A DNA stretch of 64,000 nt from JAAURS01 sp044923475 (GTDB lineage: Bacteria > Cyanobacteriota > Cyanobacteriia > Thermosynechococcales > Thermosynechococcaceae), in NCBI RefSeq assembly GCF_044923475.1, contig NZ_CP137338.1, positions 4,960,001 through 5,024,000 on the forward strand, given 5' to 3'. Of this stretch, positions 52,470 to 63,800 are shown piece by piece. Every line of letters starts with the position of its first letter. Position 1 is the first letter of the stretch. Below the pieces are notes generated by a model. The model worked only from the letters and a program-made list of their open reading frames with translations, ran no database searches and was not told the origin of the DNA. The position numbers and the translations under genes were made by a program.

Positions 52470-53399
52470 CTAGTGCGAGGCAGAACCTTGCAAATGCATG
52501 GCTTGCCTCAAGCCTTGCAAGCTATACCAGTTGAGAAAAATCCGGGCAACTTGGTAGGCGATACCGGGCTGGCCCCGCCGGATTAACCATTCCATGAGCG
52601 GGCGCAGGGAACGTTCGTTGAGTCGTCCGCCCAGGGATAAGCCGCCCCACAGCAGCCAGTGCAGTGCCGTCATTTGCAGCATGATTCTGACATCCCAGGT
52701 GGGATGCTTTTGGTAGAACACCGCACCCATTTTGCCGCGCTGAAGTTCGCGATCGATGAGGGCGGGAAGTTGCTCGAGACCGAACGCCGGGTGCCAGTGG
52801 TAGCCGACAGCTTCGGGAACTTTGACAAGCTTCAGCCCCAGTTGTTTGAGCCGAACGCCCAGTTCCAGGTCTTCCCAGCCGTAGAGCGAAAACTGCGGGT
52901 CGAAGAGTCCGGCTTGAATCAGCCAATGTTTCGGGATCGTTACATTTCCAGTGGCAAAGTAGGCCGCTGAAAAATCTGTCAGTTTGTAGGATTCAGCGGT
53001 CGGGCAGTCGAAATTACTGGTGTTAATGACCGCACCGTAGGTAAAAAGGCGATCGTGTCCCAGCACTTTCTGCGCCTGAATTAAGGCGTCCGCATGGGAT
53101 TGCAGGAAGGTTTCGGTTACCACCAAATCGCTATCGATAAAGACAATGGTGTCTCCGGCAGCCTGCTCGACGCCCAGATTGCGGGCAGCGGCGGGGCCTA
53201 AATGGTTTTGCAAGAGCAGCCTGACGTGGGGAAACGCAGCAGCCTGATGCCGGAGCCAGGGAATCGTGTCATCCGTGGAGCCATCGTCCACCACAACCAC
53301 TTCATAGTCGCCGCGATAGGTCTGCCGTTCCAGCGCCCGCAAGCACTTTTCTAAGATCGGCTTGCGATTGTAAGTGGGAATCACAATGCTGCAAAACAC
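52470..53399 (-). CDS. GT2-family glycosyltransferase
   Basis: A 309-residue inverting GT-A enzyme. It starts SIVIPTYNRKPILEKCLRAL, then VVVVDDGSTDDTIPWL, GPAAARNLGVEQAAGDTIVF with the DxD-like IDSDLVV, and the acceptor/catalytic block GWEDLELGVRL (ED motif). No membrane segments are obvious; a C-terminal hydrophobic patch may contact the membrane. It is not near other polysaccharide genes, so its product is unknown. Confidence 0.88.
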   Translation of the reverse strand: MFCSIVIPTYNRKPILEKCLRALERQTYRGDYEVVVVDDGSTDDTIPWLRHQAAAFPHVRLLLQNHLGPAAARNLGVEQAAGDTIVFIDSDLVVTETFLQSHADALIQAQKVLGHDRLFTYGAVINTSNFDCPTAESYKLTDFSAAYFATGNVTIPKHWLIQAGLFDPQFSLYGWEDLELGVRLKQLGLKLVKVPEAVGYHWHPAFGLEQLPALIDRELQRGKMGAVFYQKHPTWDVRIMLQMTALHWLLWGGLSLGGRLNERSLRPLMEWLIRRGQPGIAYQVARIFLNWYSLQGLRQAMHLQGSASH

Positions 53400-53570
53400 G
53401 GGTTGACTCTCTATTCCTGCAAACTTTCCCAGTATAGAGACTCTGACGGCGATCGCGTAGCGCTTTGCGATCTGCGGAATTTATATTGTTTCTGCGGCAA
53501 TCCGATAAACTGACAAAGGGGGAGCGCGTTACGGGCTTTACCCCGGTCGTTACGTAAAAGGATCTGCTGC

Positions 53571-55022
53571 ATGGCTTCCCTCCGGGAGTTGCACCAACAA
53601 TTGGTCAGTAAAGCGCGCTCGGCCACAGAGATTGCCCAAGAAGCGCTAGAGCGCATCCACCAATTAGAACCCAAGCTCCATAGCTTTCTGGCCATTACAG
53701 CAGATCGGGCCTTAGACCAAGCCCGGCAGGTCGATGCCCAGCTTGTAGCGGGAGAATCGATTGGACTCTTGGCAGGCATCCCGGTTGGTATCAAAGACAA
53801 TCTTTGTACTAAAGGCATTCCGACCACCTGCGGGTCTTACATCCTCAAAAATTTCGTGCCCCCCTACGAGTCCACCGTGACTCAAAAGCTGGCAGCGGCA
53901 GGGGCGGTAATGGTGGGTAAAACCAATCTAGATGAGTTTGCCATGGGCAGCTCTACGGAAAATTCGGCCTATCAAGTGACGGCCAATCCGTGGGATACGT
54001 CGCGGGTGCCCGGTGGGTCTTCTGGCGGCTCGGCAGCGGCAGTGGCAGCCGATGAATGCGTCGTCGCCTTGGGTTCCGATACGGGTGGTTCGATTCGCCA
54101 GCCCGCTTCGTTTTGCGGGGTAGTGGGACTGAAGCCGACCTACGGACTCGTTTCGCGGTTTGGGTTGGTGGCCTATGCCTCTTCCCTCGACCAAATTGGG
54201 CCGTTTGGACGCACGGTGGAAGATGCGGCGATATTGTTGGGGGCGATCGCCGGACACGACCCGAAGGACTCCACGAGCTTGAATGTAAAAATTCCAGACT
54301 ACACACAATTTCTCATCCCCGATCTCAGGGGCAAACGCATTGGAGTCATTGCGGAAACCTTTGGGGAAGGGCTAGATAGCGTTGTCGCGGAGGCCGTCCA
54401 GAAGGCCATCCAGCAGCTAAAAGACCTGGGCGCTGAGGTTGTGGAGATTTCCTGTCCGCGCTTCCGCTACGGGTTGCCTACATACTACGTGATCGCGCCC
54501 TCAGAGGCTTCGGCAAACCTCGCCCGCTACGACGGCGTCAAGTACGGCTTCCGCTCGGAAGAGGCCGAGAATTTGCTTTCGATGTATACCCAAACCCGCG
54601 CCCAAGGATTTGGTGCGGAGGTGAAGCGACGGATCATGATCGGTACCTACGCGCTCTCGGCGGGGTATTACGATGCGTACTACCTCAAGGCTCAAAAAGT
54701 CCGCACCTTAATCAAGCAGGATTTTGAAAAAGCGTTTGAATCGGTAGATGTGCTGGTGTGCCCTACCGCTCCCACTACGGCCTTTAAGGCGGGGGAGAAA
54801 ACCTCGGATCCGATTAGCATGTACCTGTCAGACTTGATGACGATTCCGGTCAATTTGGCCGGTCTGCCGGGATTGAGCTTGCCCTGCGGGTTTGACGATC
54901 GAGGGTTGCCGATCGGCCTCCAAATTATTGGCAATGTGTTGCGCGAAGATTTGGTGCTGCAAGCGGCCTATGCCTACGAGCAATCGACGCCGTGGCACGA
55001 GCAAAGCCCGAAGGTGAGCTGA
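53571..55022 (+). CDS. gatA: aspartyl/glutamyl-tRNA amidotransferase subunit A
   Basis: The amidase subunit that supplies ammonia to convert Glu-tRNA(Gln) and Asp-tRNA(Asn) to the amidated forms. The Ser-cisSer-Lys triad region is intact: Lys in GIPVGIKDNLCTKG, cis-Ser in GSDTGGSIRQPASFCG and the GSSGGSAAAVAADE loop. It starts MASLRELHQQLVSKARSATE as in other GatA proteins. Length 483 is normal. gatB and gatC are not in this window. It converges on the DUF11 gene with a 147-bp gap. Confidence 0.95.
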   Translation: MASLRELHQQLVSKARSATEIAQEALERIHQLEPKLHSFLAITADRALDQARQVDAQLVAGESIGLLAGIPVGIKDNLCTKGIPTTCGSYILKNFVPPYESTVTQKLAAAGAVMVGKTNLDEFAMGSSTENSAYQVTANPWDTSRVPGGSSGGSAAAVAADECVVALGSDTGGSIRQPASFCGVVGLKPTYGLVSRFGLVAYASSLDQIGPFGRTVEDAAILLGAIAGHDPKDSTSLNVKIPDYTQFLIPDLRGKRIGVIAETFGEGLDSVVAEAVQKAIQQLKDLGAEVVEISCPRFRYGLPTYYVIAPSEASANLARYDGVKYGFRSEEAENLLSMYTQTRAQGFGAEVKRRIMIGTYALSAGYYDAYYLKAQKVRTLIKQDFEKAFESVDVLVCPTAPTTAFKAGEKTSDPISMYLSDLMTIPVNLAGLPGLSLPCGFDDRGLPIGLQIIGNVLREDLVLQAAYAYEQSTPWHEQSPKVS

Positions 55023-55169
55023 GCGCCTGGGAATCGCCGAGGTTAAGTGGGGCTTCATGCCAGCCAGAAGTCGCGAAAATTGCGACTGGGGTATTTTGCC
55101 GCGATCGCCAAGTCAAGAAGCGCGCGTTGACCTGCGTTGCAGTTATCGATCGAACGGCGTTATTCGGGG

Positions 55170-58100
55170 CTACTTCACCTGAGCGCGGAATCTTATAAAT
55201 CCATAGGATTCTGCTGGAGAACCCGATGCCGTAGCGTTGGGAATCTCGCCTAAATTGACGACAATTGCGCCATTGTCTTCCGCTAAAGCGGGTTGCGTAC
55301 AAGCACTGGGCAGGGTAGATCCGGGGGCATAGTATTGGGCAGCATCCCCATCGGCAACGTTGGTATAGGCGTAGGCGGTACCGCCTTGGGAGACAACAAT
55401 GCCGCGATCGCCCGGTGGAGAAGCGGGTGCCGTATTGGGAGCGGCAGTCAGGCTATTGAAAGCATCGGGGACAAAGGTTTGGTGCGCGGGAATGCGATCG
55501 CAAATCGTCGCATTTTTGGCTGGCCCTGTCCCTGCGGATAAGTAATAAATGGTATAATCCACTCGATCTTCAGGGCGAACCTGACCGCCATTGGTAGCGC
55601 CCAAGAGATAGTTGGCAGGCCACTTGGCATTATTGTCCTCATCGGCGTTTGTCCCGTAATTGACAAACGTATTGAGTGCCGTATTGTCATTGGGATTTTG
55701 GGAATTGCCTTGAATGGCGGTAATGCGTTTGACCAAAAGCAGATTGGGCGTACTACTAATGGTGCCTGTAGTCGTGACAACGCTGGTTGTATTGTTAGAG
55801 GTGTCGGAATCTGGCGTCGCGCTATAGACCGTCGCAAAATTTGTAAAACTAGATCCCGCTTGAGATGTGACTGTTACGGTCAACGTTAAAGGACTGGAAC
55901 TATTGCCGGGACTGAGTGCTGCATTGTAAGTACAGGTAATGTCCGAACTCGTTGAAGACGCGGGGCAAGTCCAGTCCGTCCCCGTCCCGGAAACATAGGT
56001 AAGACCAACGGGAAGCTGATCGACGAGCGTGATGGGTAAGCTTGGCGAAATTGGGCTGGCGGCACTATTTTTGACCGTTAATTGGTAGGTGGCAGTCTGC
56101 CCGACAATAAAGTCTCCCGCAGCAATCTTGGTGACAGAAAGATCGGCGCTGCTCGTAATGGTTGTAGGGTCAGTATCCGTAGCGGCAGCGGTAGCGCTTG
56201 TGCCAATGAATGCGCTGGCCGCGTTTGTGACTCCGCCTGTGGGTGGCGAACCCGTGGGCGTACTGGCACCCACATTTACGGTGATGTCAACAGCAGTTTT
56301 TGCCCCTGGCGCTAAATCGTTATTGGTCGTACAGGTCACTGAAGTCGTCCCCGTACAGGTCCAGCCATCGCCAATGAAGGATGTCAAACTCAGTTGGGAC
56401 GGTAAAGCATCTTCGATGCGGATCGCATCCACAATCGTAGTGTTACCTGTATTAGCGACCTCTAAGGTGTAGGTTCCTTGCCCGTTGAGGGAGAAATTCC
56501 CCGCATGGCTTTTATTCAACGCTAGAGCTGCGATCGCTGTAGTCGCAGTGTTCGAGATCGTACTGCTGTTATTCCCTGAGTTCGGATCGGTGAGGGAACT
56601 TGAAACTGTTGCTGTATTTTCGATGGAACTTGGAGCGCTCGCGCTCGCGGCGACCGTGAGGTCAATGGTGGCAGTGCCTCCCAACGCTAAACCATCATTT
56701 TTCGTGCAAGTTACTGGCGAGCCATTGCAAGAAAAGCCTCCGCCAGAACCGGACACAAAGCTGAGTCCAGCGGGCAATGCATCGGTTACGGTAACCGCCC
56801 CAGTTACATTTGCAGGGCCATAATTTGTGACTTTGAGTTGATAGGTCGCGTTTTGGCCTTTCACAAGACTCCCTATCAGCGTTTTCTCAATGCCTAGGTC
56901 GGCACTTTGAGCTACACTGCTCGAAACCGTCGAGGTATTGTTGGCTAATTTAGCGGTGCTTTCGTTCGGAACCGTATCGACTGTGGCGGTATTGCTGATA
57001 TTGGCTGCAGTTTGACTGCCGACCAAAACGGTTAGGGTTAGGGGAGGGGCTGCCGAGCCAGCGGCAATATCGCTAAAGTTGCGACAAAGAACATCTTGCC
57101 CCGTTGCGCTACAGCTCCATCCGGTGCCAGTTCCTGAGACAAAGGTCAGACCTGTTGGCAACGTGTCTCGGATCGCGATGGGGGCAACCGCAACCGTCGT
57201 GCCAATATTGCTTGCAGCAATACTATAAGTACCTGTTGCGCCTAAAGTCAGCGTGCCAGCAGTCTTGACGATCCTTAAGTCTGGATCCGGCGCGGCGATC
57301 GTATTTGTGACGCTGCCGGTATTGTTGCCAGACACGCTATCGCCGAAATAGGCCACAGTGGCACTGTTGGTAATGGAACCCGTTGCCGTGGGCGTGACGG
57401 TAATATCTATAGCGCTGGTTGCCTGAGAGGCCAGTGCGGTCGTGCTGACGCAGGTCACGACTCGGGTGCTTGAGTTGTAGCCACAGGTCCATCCCGAGCT
57501 ACCCGTAGCAGAATTAGCCGAGACAAAGGTAAGCCCGGCAGGCAAGGTATCGGTCACGGTAATGCTTCCAGCAGTCGAGCGGGCAGCAGTGCCGGAAGTT
57601 TCATTTTTGACGGTTAACCGATAAATGCCATTAACCCCCACTACAAAACTACCAACATTGGTTTTAGCCAAGCTCAAATCTACGGGAATAACGGAGTTAA
57701 CCGTATAGCTATTATCGACTGGCGCTTTATCTGCTCCAGAAGCAGATGAGGGGTTTGCAAAAGCGGTATTCGAGAGAAATCCATTAAAGCTGGAGTTAAG
57801 CGTCCCCACGATCGTAAATCGAACTTTCCCTCCCCCTTTACGCAAGCCAATCGTATTCAAGCTAATATTATTCCCCGAACCGCTGGCTCGGTATTTTGGC
57901 GTGCCGCTCGTATTGTTGGGATTGCAGGCATTAACGTCGTTCCCGCTTCCCCAGTATTTCTCAGGGCTTGGATTGCCGGTGTTGCCCCCTGGCACGTCAT
58001 TTTTATCGAGATAATCGCAAGTCCATGACGAGACGGTAATGGCTGCTGGGACTGTGTCTGAAAAATAAATAGCTGAGTCATCGCCGTTCCCGCTAGAGTT

Positions 58101-60599
58101 GTTAATGACATCTACAGTATATTCAATGGCATTGCCGCTGCTCATTGATGCGGTACAGGTATCAATGGATGTAGCAGTGGTACAAGCAGGACTCGGTGCG
58201 GCGGATCCGACCTTCGACAGTTTCTTTATTACAGTCAGATCGATATTCCCTGGTGCAATAACAGGCGTCGTATCGCTGGCCGAATTGTTATTGGTGGTTG
58301 CTTCGCCGGGAGTTGACACGCTGACCGTATTCGTAAAGGGGGATCCGGTGGTACTCGCGGGAGCCTTAACTGTCAAGAGAATAGAACTGCTCTGACCGGG
58401 AGCGATCGGGCCGGGGTTAGTACAAGTAACCGTTGAGCCGGAGTTACTACAGCTCCAACCCGTACTGCCAGAAGCAGAGGTAGCCGAAATATAGGTGAAT
58501 TCAGCAGGCAATGTATCGGTTACGGTAATTGCACCCGACGTACTCTGAATGCCGCTCGCATTACTATTGGTAACCGTGATGTTATAAGTACCATTGCTAT
58601 TGGTGGCAAATGCTGCCCCATTATCGGTTTTGGCAATGGTTAAATCTGGGGCGGGCAGGGTGGCGGTGTTTGTCTTGGTGGCAGTATTATCAGCGGTATT
58701 CGTATCTAGGCTGCCGCTACTGACGGTGGCCGTATTGGTGACGGATGCGGCGACAGTCGAGAGGACATCTACAACCAGGGTGACTGTTGATGTACTGCCA
58801 GTATTCAAGCCGTTAGGGTTCGTGCAGGTCACATTTTGACCATTGGCACTACAGCTCCAATTTGTCCCGCTGGCCGAGCGGAAGCCTAAGCCTGCGGGGA
58901 GGGTATCGGTAATTGTGAGCGGGCCAGCAGCGTTAAATCCGCTCGAATTGCTGGCAGTTAACTGATAGGTTGCCGTGCCCCCTGCCAGAAAGGTGGCATT
59001 GCTAGGAACGGAGTCTTTGCTGAAGGAAATATTGGGGCCAATGATAAGGGTAGCGGGATCGCTATCCGTGTTGTTGGTCGGAGTGGGGTCGGTGGTCGAG
59101 CTAGAAACCGCTGCTGTATTGACGGTGTTGGTTGCGGCACTAGCGCTGACGTTGACCTTGAGTTTGAGGGTGGATGTTGCAGCATTGGCGAGGTCGTTGG
59201 GGTTGGTACAACTGACCGTCTGCCCCGTAGCGCTGCACGTCCAATTGGCGCTGGTACCGCTATCTAAGCCCGCGTAGCTGAACCCTGCGGGTAAGGTGTC
59301 CGTAACCGTAATGGGCGCTTTGGCAGCATCGGGGCCATTATTTGTGACAAATAGGGTGTAAATATTATCGCCTGCCGAAAAATTGCCGACGTGGCTTTTG
59401 TCGATGCTTAAGTCCGCTTTGCGATCGATGACGCTAATGGTAATCCCGCCGAGACCGCTACCGTAGTCAGAGTTGTAGTGGTAGCTGCCGCCAGAAAAAT
59501 CCAGAATGAGATGATTGACTTGTAAGGTACTGCTGCTGGCACCAGTACCTGTGGATAAGATTTTGATCTTATAGGTTGTGGTAACGGTATCGCCAACTTT
59601 CCCACCCGTATATTGGTCGCCAACGGGACCGTCGCAGTTGCTAGAACTCTCGTGATATCCCGGTGTTGTATAATCAGCAATCCAGCCGCAGGCATCAGCG
59701 TAAATGCTGCTATTGGTGACTCCTGGGGTAGAATATTGGGTTGAAATATCAGTGAATTGAAAAACTGCATTCGGAAAATTCGAACTGACGGTTAATTGAG
59801 GATAGGCAGTTGCCGTTTTAGTCACTAGGGTGAAGGTATATTCTTCGCCAACATAGACGGAGGAAGGGCCAGAAAAACTTATAACTTCATTACGGCCTTG
59901 GGATAGAACTTTTTCGACGTATAGCTGTCGATTGGTAGGCGTTCTGACGCTCGCTGCATTGGAGGATGTCGCTGCAATGTAATACCGCTGTACGGTATTG
60001 TAGGCAGATGCGGTTCGCTGCACGACAACATTGTAGTAGGCATCAAAACAGTTGCTAGGGGTATGACTCAGTTGGTGATGGTCTGAGGGCTGCGTCCCTG
60101 GCGTCAAGCGGGGAATGACCAATGTATCGGTACGCGCTTCTCCCAAAGCGGTAACGGTAATGTAAGGGTTGGTTGCGCCTTCTTTAACAAATTTTACGAC
60201 TGTATTGATGGCATCGCTAGCGCCGATATTGCAGACCCGCGCCCCAGTTAGATAACTATTTGGGCCGACGTTGGGATTATTGCTGTCTAACCCGATAAAA
60301 TCCCAAGTGAGCGGCTCGATGTAAAGACTTGCCGTTTGGGCTTGGGCCGGATTCGTCCACCACGGGTTAATGCCGGAAAATTGCACCGTAAAGATAACGG
60401 CTAGTAAAGCTGTAGAAATAAACCGCAGGGTTCGGCGACGCGGCAGTTTAACGGGCGGAACCCTCCCAGGGCGGCGAGATCGGATGCGGCTGGAAATTTT
60501 GCGGGAGAAGGGTTTGGTGGCGATCGCCAGGAGCAATCGTACCAAAAACACAATACCCTTTGCCATGCCTTCAAAAATCCGAAATCGCTGTCGCTTCAT
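55170..60599 (-). CDS. giant DUF11-repeat surface protein
   Basis: From the ATG at 60597-60599 the protein has about 1,809 residues. A long basic leader has two hydrophobic stretches (GIVFLVRLLLAIA and FISTALLAVIFTVQF) and ends at a signal-peptidase-like site NPAQAQ/TASL. A folded N-domain of about 320 residues follows. Then come about nine DUF11 modules, each opening like ADLSIDKSHVGNF or DLTIAKTDNG and closing with TVTDTLPAG, plus W-x-C and V-x-C motifs. A final region (TAIQGNSQNPNDNTALN) leads to the end. Such repeats form stiff rods on secreted or surface proteins. It lies 228 bp downstream of the beta-barrel gene on the same strand and is probably its partner. A longer frame to 60704 adds Cys-rich unlikely sequence. 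Confidence 0.82.
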   Translation of the reverse strand: MKRQRFRIFEGMAKGIVFLVRLLLAIATKPFSRKISSRIRSRRPGRVPPVKLPRRRTLRFISTALLAVIFTVQFSGINPWWTNPAQAQTASLYIEPLTWDFIGLDSNNPNVGPNSYLTGARVCNIGASDAINTVVKFVKEGATNPYITVTALGEARTDTLVIPRLTPGTQPSDHHQLSHTPSNCFDAYYNVVVQRTASAYNTVQRYYIAATSSNAASVRTPTNRQLYVEKVLSQGRNEVISFSGPSSVYVGEEYTFTLVTKTATAYPQLTVSSNFPNAVFQFTDISTQYSTPGVTNSSIYADACGWIADYTTPGYHESSSNCDGPVGDQYTGGKVGDTVTTTYKIKILSTGTGASSSTLQVNHLILDFSGGSYHYNSDYGSGLGGITISVIDRKADLSIDKSHVGNFSAGDNIYTLFVTNNGPDAAKAPITVTDTLPAGFSYAGLDSGTSANWTCSATGQTVSCTNPNDLANAATSTLKLKVNVSASAATNTVNTAAVSSSTTDPTPTNNTDSDPATLIIGPNISFSKDSVPSNATFLAGGTATYQLTASNSSGFNAAGPLTITDTLPAGLGFRSASGTNWSCSANGQNVTCTNPNGLNTGSTSTVTLVVDVLSTVAASVTNTATVSSGSLDTNTADNTATKTNTATLPAPDLTIAKTDNGAAFATNSNGTYNITVTNSNASGIQSTSGAITVTDTLPAEFTYISATSASGSTGWSCSNSGSTVTCTNPGPIAPGQSSSILLTVKAPASTTGSPFTNTVSVSTPGEATTNNNSASDTTPVIAPGNIDLTVIKKLSKVGSAAPSPACTTATSIDTCTASMSSGNAIEYTVDVINNSSGNGDDSAIYFSDTVPAAITVSSWTCDYLDKNDVPGGNTGNPSPEKYWGSGNDVNACNPNNTSGTPKYRASGSGNNISLNTIGLRKGGGKVRFTIVGTLNSSFNGFLSNTAFANPSSASGADKAPVDNSYTVNSVIPVDLSLAKTNVGSFVVGVNGIYRLTVKNETSGTAARSTAGSITVTDTLPAGLTFVSANSATGSSGWTCGYNSSTRVVTCVSTTALASQATSAIDITVTPTATGSITNSATVAYFGDSVSGNNTGSVTNTIAAPDPDLRIVKTAGTLTLGATGTYSIAASNIGTTVAVAPIAIRDTLPTGLTFVSGTGTGWSCSATGQDVLCRNFSDIAAGSAAPPLTLTVLVGSQTAANISNTATVDTVPNESTAKLANNTSTVSSSVAQSADLGIEKTLIGSLVKGQNATYQLKVTNYGPANVTGAVTVTDALPAGLSFVSGSGGGFSCNGSPVTCTKNDGLALGGTATIDLTVAASASAPSSIENTATVSSSLTDPNSGNNSSTISNTATTAIAALALNKSHAGNFSLNGQGTYTLEVANTGNTTIVDAIRIEDALPSQLSLTSFIGDGWTCTGTTSVTCTTNNDLAPGAKTAVDITVNVGASTPTGSPPTGGVTNAASAFIGTSATAAATDTDPTTITSSADLSVTKIAAGDFIVGQTATYQLTVKNSAASPISPSLPITLVDQLPVGLTYVSGTGTDWTCPASSTSSDITCTYNAALSPGNSSSPLTLTVTVTSQAGSSFTNFATVYSATPDSDTSNNTTSVVTTTGTISSTPNLLLVKRITAIQGNSQNPNDNTALNTFVNYGTNADEDNNAKWPANYLLGATNGGQVRPEDRVDYTIYYLSAGTGPAKNATICDRIPAHQTFVPDAFNSLTAAPNTAPASPPGDRGIVVSQGGTAYAYTNVADGDAAQYYAPGSTLPSACTQPALAEDNGAIVVNLGEIPNATASGSPAESYGFIRFRAQVK

Positions 60600-60827
60600 A
60601 TCGCGCGGGAGTGAGGTAAGAAGATAAAGTGAATAGATAGAAAAATAGAACTTAAATTTATCCAGATATAGACAGCATTCCCCGCTGCTCGCGTAAAGTA
60701 TCACCTATACCTTAAGGATTGCGGCTTAAGGTCGTTCGATGGGGTCTAGGGATCGGGTTCCAATCGGAAATTTCTATGCCATCCCCAACGTCAATACTGC
60801 TACAGGGGACGCGATCTAATTCCTGCA
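60600..60827. promoter_or_regulatory. spacer between beta-barrel gene and DUF11 gene
   Basis: 228 bp with no supported gene. It could contain a separate promoter for the DUF11 gene; the spacing also permits one transcript. No hairpin terminator stood out. Confidence 0.3.
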
Positions 60828-63800
60828 TCATGAGGGACTCTCCTGGGGCTCGGCTGTTGGTGTGGCTGTCGCTTTATCGACCTTAGGCGCTGGCTTTTTC
60901 AGGAATTTAAATCCAGAAAAGAGCTGGTCGAGCTTGACCGTGACCCCCAGGTAGGGACCGCTATTGGAACGGGCATTATCGAAACCAGCGTTACTGACGC
61001 TGCCCCAGGCGTAGCCCGCTGCCAACCGCAGATCTGGCGTGACGTAGTACCCCACTTCAGCCGTCGCGCCAAATTCTGTATCTCCTGTCGTCAGACCTTT
61101 GATGACCCGCCCTTCCGCCACCACATCCCAGCGATAGTCGAACCGATAGGTCGCCCGCAATTGGCCGAGCAATAACGCATTGGTGCTGACTAAATCGCTG
61201 GCGAGATAGGAGGTGCTTTGGCGGTAGCCCACTTTGCCGTACAGTTCCCACTGCCAGTTCGGCGCGTAAATGCCCTCTGCGGACAGCGTATGGTCAGTAG
61301 AGCCCGTTCCCCTGCCCAGCAAGATGGTCTCGGGTGTCGTGGCTGGATTCTGACGAAATTGGTAAGCAAATAGGCCATTAAAGCGATCGTTTTTGGGATT
61401 GCGATAGGCCAACCCCACCTTGAGGTCGATCGTGTCGCCCAGCATCCCGAGCAGTTGATTGGCCGCTCCGCCCTGCTGGTAGCGGACGAGTCCTGAAAGA
61501 GAGGGCGTGATTTTACCGAACAAATCCCCCCTCAAGACGCTATTGGTGCCGCTGGAGGAAGTGCGGTACTGGTATTGCAAGCTCGCCTTGAGATCGGGGT
61601 TGCTGGTGTAGTTTAACCCCACCGAAAAGTTGTGCCCGCTCTCTAGTCCTAGAGCGGACGCGCCGCTTCCCACGGCGTAGGGTTGGGAAAATTGGTTGCC
61701 AGCGGCGGTTCTCTTGGAAAATTGACCCATGACGTACTCGTAGGCCAAGTCCATGGAGAGGCCAGGGGTGACGATCCAGCGATGGCTGATGCCCGCAGTT
61801 CCCTGTCCGGTCATACCGCTAGGGTCGCCGAGGAGCGAAAATTGGCCCGTCAGTTTGGTATTTTTGGTGAGGTCGTACTTGACCTTTGTATCTAAGGTAG
61901 TGAGGGCGCGATCGCCGTACTGCCCGCCCCTCAAAAAGTGCTGGTTGAGGCTCATGGAGACATGGGAGTTAATATCCCAGGTCAACCCCAGCAAACTGCG
62001 ATTGGTGTAGATGGGGTCGCTGCCGCTGAGGTCGAACTGGGTCAAGGCATGGATGCGAAGGTTATCGCGCAGGGCGTAGGCAATCTTTGCTTCCAGTCGA
62101 TCGGATACGGTTTTGACATCTACGGCGGGAGCGCGATCGACGCGATCGCGGTGAATGTAGCTCAGTCCCAGGGTCGCCTTGCCGATCTGATGCTCGACCC
62201 CGGCCAAAATGGTGGTCAGGCTGTTATCTTGTTTTTCACCGGGCGTCGGGTTGCTACCGGGGTTGAGCAGCCGATCGAGGGTATTGAGCGCTAGGGGTGC
62301 AATGCCGATATTATCTTCGCGATCGTAGAAAAACCGCAGCCGAGTTTTGGGAGACAGGTTGCCGATTCCTTCCACGCCATAGCGGGTTTGTCCCGCCACG
62401 AAGCTTGTGGTGGCCTGATTGGCAAAGCCGGTGTCCGCGCGGCTGAAGAAGGCGCGCACGTTAACTTTATCCTTCAGCAGTCGTCCGGTTGCCTCGAGGC
62501 GATAGGCCGAACCGCTCACGCTTGAGGCTAGATTTTCGGCGCGGTTACTGGAATGGGCGTATTCCGCAATGATGCGGCCCTGGGTTCCGAGGGAAATTTG
62601 CGCGTCTGCACCGTAAAGTTCGAAGTTCCTCGCACCTTGATTTTCCTGCCAGTAGGTACCGCCCAACCAGCTTTCTTTGCCGGGAACGCGCGAAAAATGG
62701 TAGCGGGCGCGACCTCCGTAAATGCTGGTATTTCCGCTCGAGGAATCGTATTGATAGGTTGCCACAATTTTGCGGACCAGTACGTTCCCGTTTGCATCGG
62801 TCTCGGTGCGTAGAATCGGTTCTCGAAATAAAATCGAGCCGCGATCGTAGTCGATGGTATAGTCAACTCCTCGCTGTTGGGGCCTGACCTCCACCACCGT
62901 TCCGGGGCGATTCAGTTCCTCAAGCTCCAGGAAAATAACTTCGCTTCCGTCTAGGATGGGACGGCGGGAGAGAAAATAGAAACCGCTGGTTCCGTCCGGT
63001 GCGATGCTGTCGCGCTGAAAACCCTGGGCTGTATTGGAATACAGCGCGCTCAGTTGGAGATTGCCGAGGTTGTAGTTCGCCTTAAACCCGTGCAGCCCCC
63101 GTCCGATGGCCGTGAATTTCTGGGCGGTGGTGGCGAATTCTGCGGTATTGTAGTCGCCCCACATAAACGAGTCATTGCTGGCATATTGCACGGGAGAAGT
63201 GCGCTCGACCTTCAGGAATAAACTGTCCTGCGAGGGGGTCGTACGCGTCGAAGTGGATTCGTCTCCGAAGATGGAGTATTGCTGCTCGGAGGGTTTGACG
63301 GTCCGAAAAAGTCCGCTCGTGCCGTCGGCTCCTTCGTTGAGGGGGCGATCGCTGTTAAACGCCCCCGTAATCAGCCAGTCACCCACCGAAGCGGTGCCAA
63401 AGGCCGCCCCCTTGGCTGTAAACACGGTCTTTTCTCCGCCTTGGAGCGGTAAAAAATCCTGGTAGCGATCGTAGAAATTAGTGCCGCGCCCGCCTAAGCG
63501 CAAATCGACAACCCCGGTCATCAGCGGGGCGGGCCGCATCATTGTCGAAAGCTGAAATTGATAAAATGCTTCCAAATTGTTCGTCGCAGCGCGAATCCGC
63601 ACGAATTGAGACGTAATGGCAGCCTGGAGTTGGGCTGAAAAGGTGCCATTCTGCGCTTCCACCTGAAAACCGGGGATGTCCGGTTGGGCATCGACGCCCA
63701 GAAACTCCCCCGCACTGGCCTCTAGCGTGACCATTGCATTCCAGTTAGAACGGTTGCCGCGACGATCTAAAATTTCGCCCTCCACGTTGGCAACGCTGCG

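Noticed and set aside
55700..59400. Repeated DNA motifs considered as an array of elements
   Set aside because: They are the diverged DUF11 modules of one coding frame.
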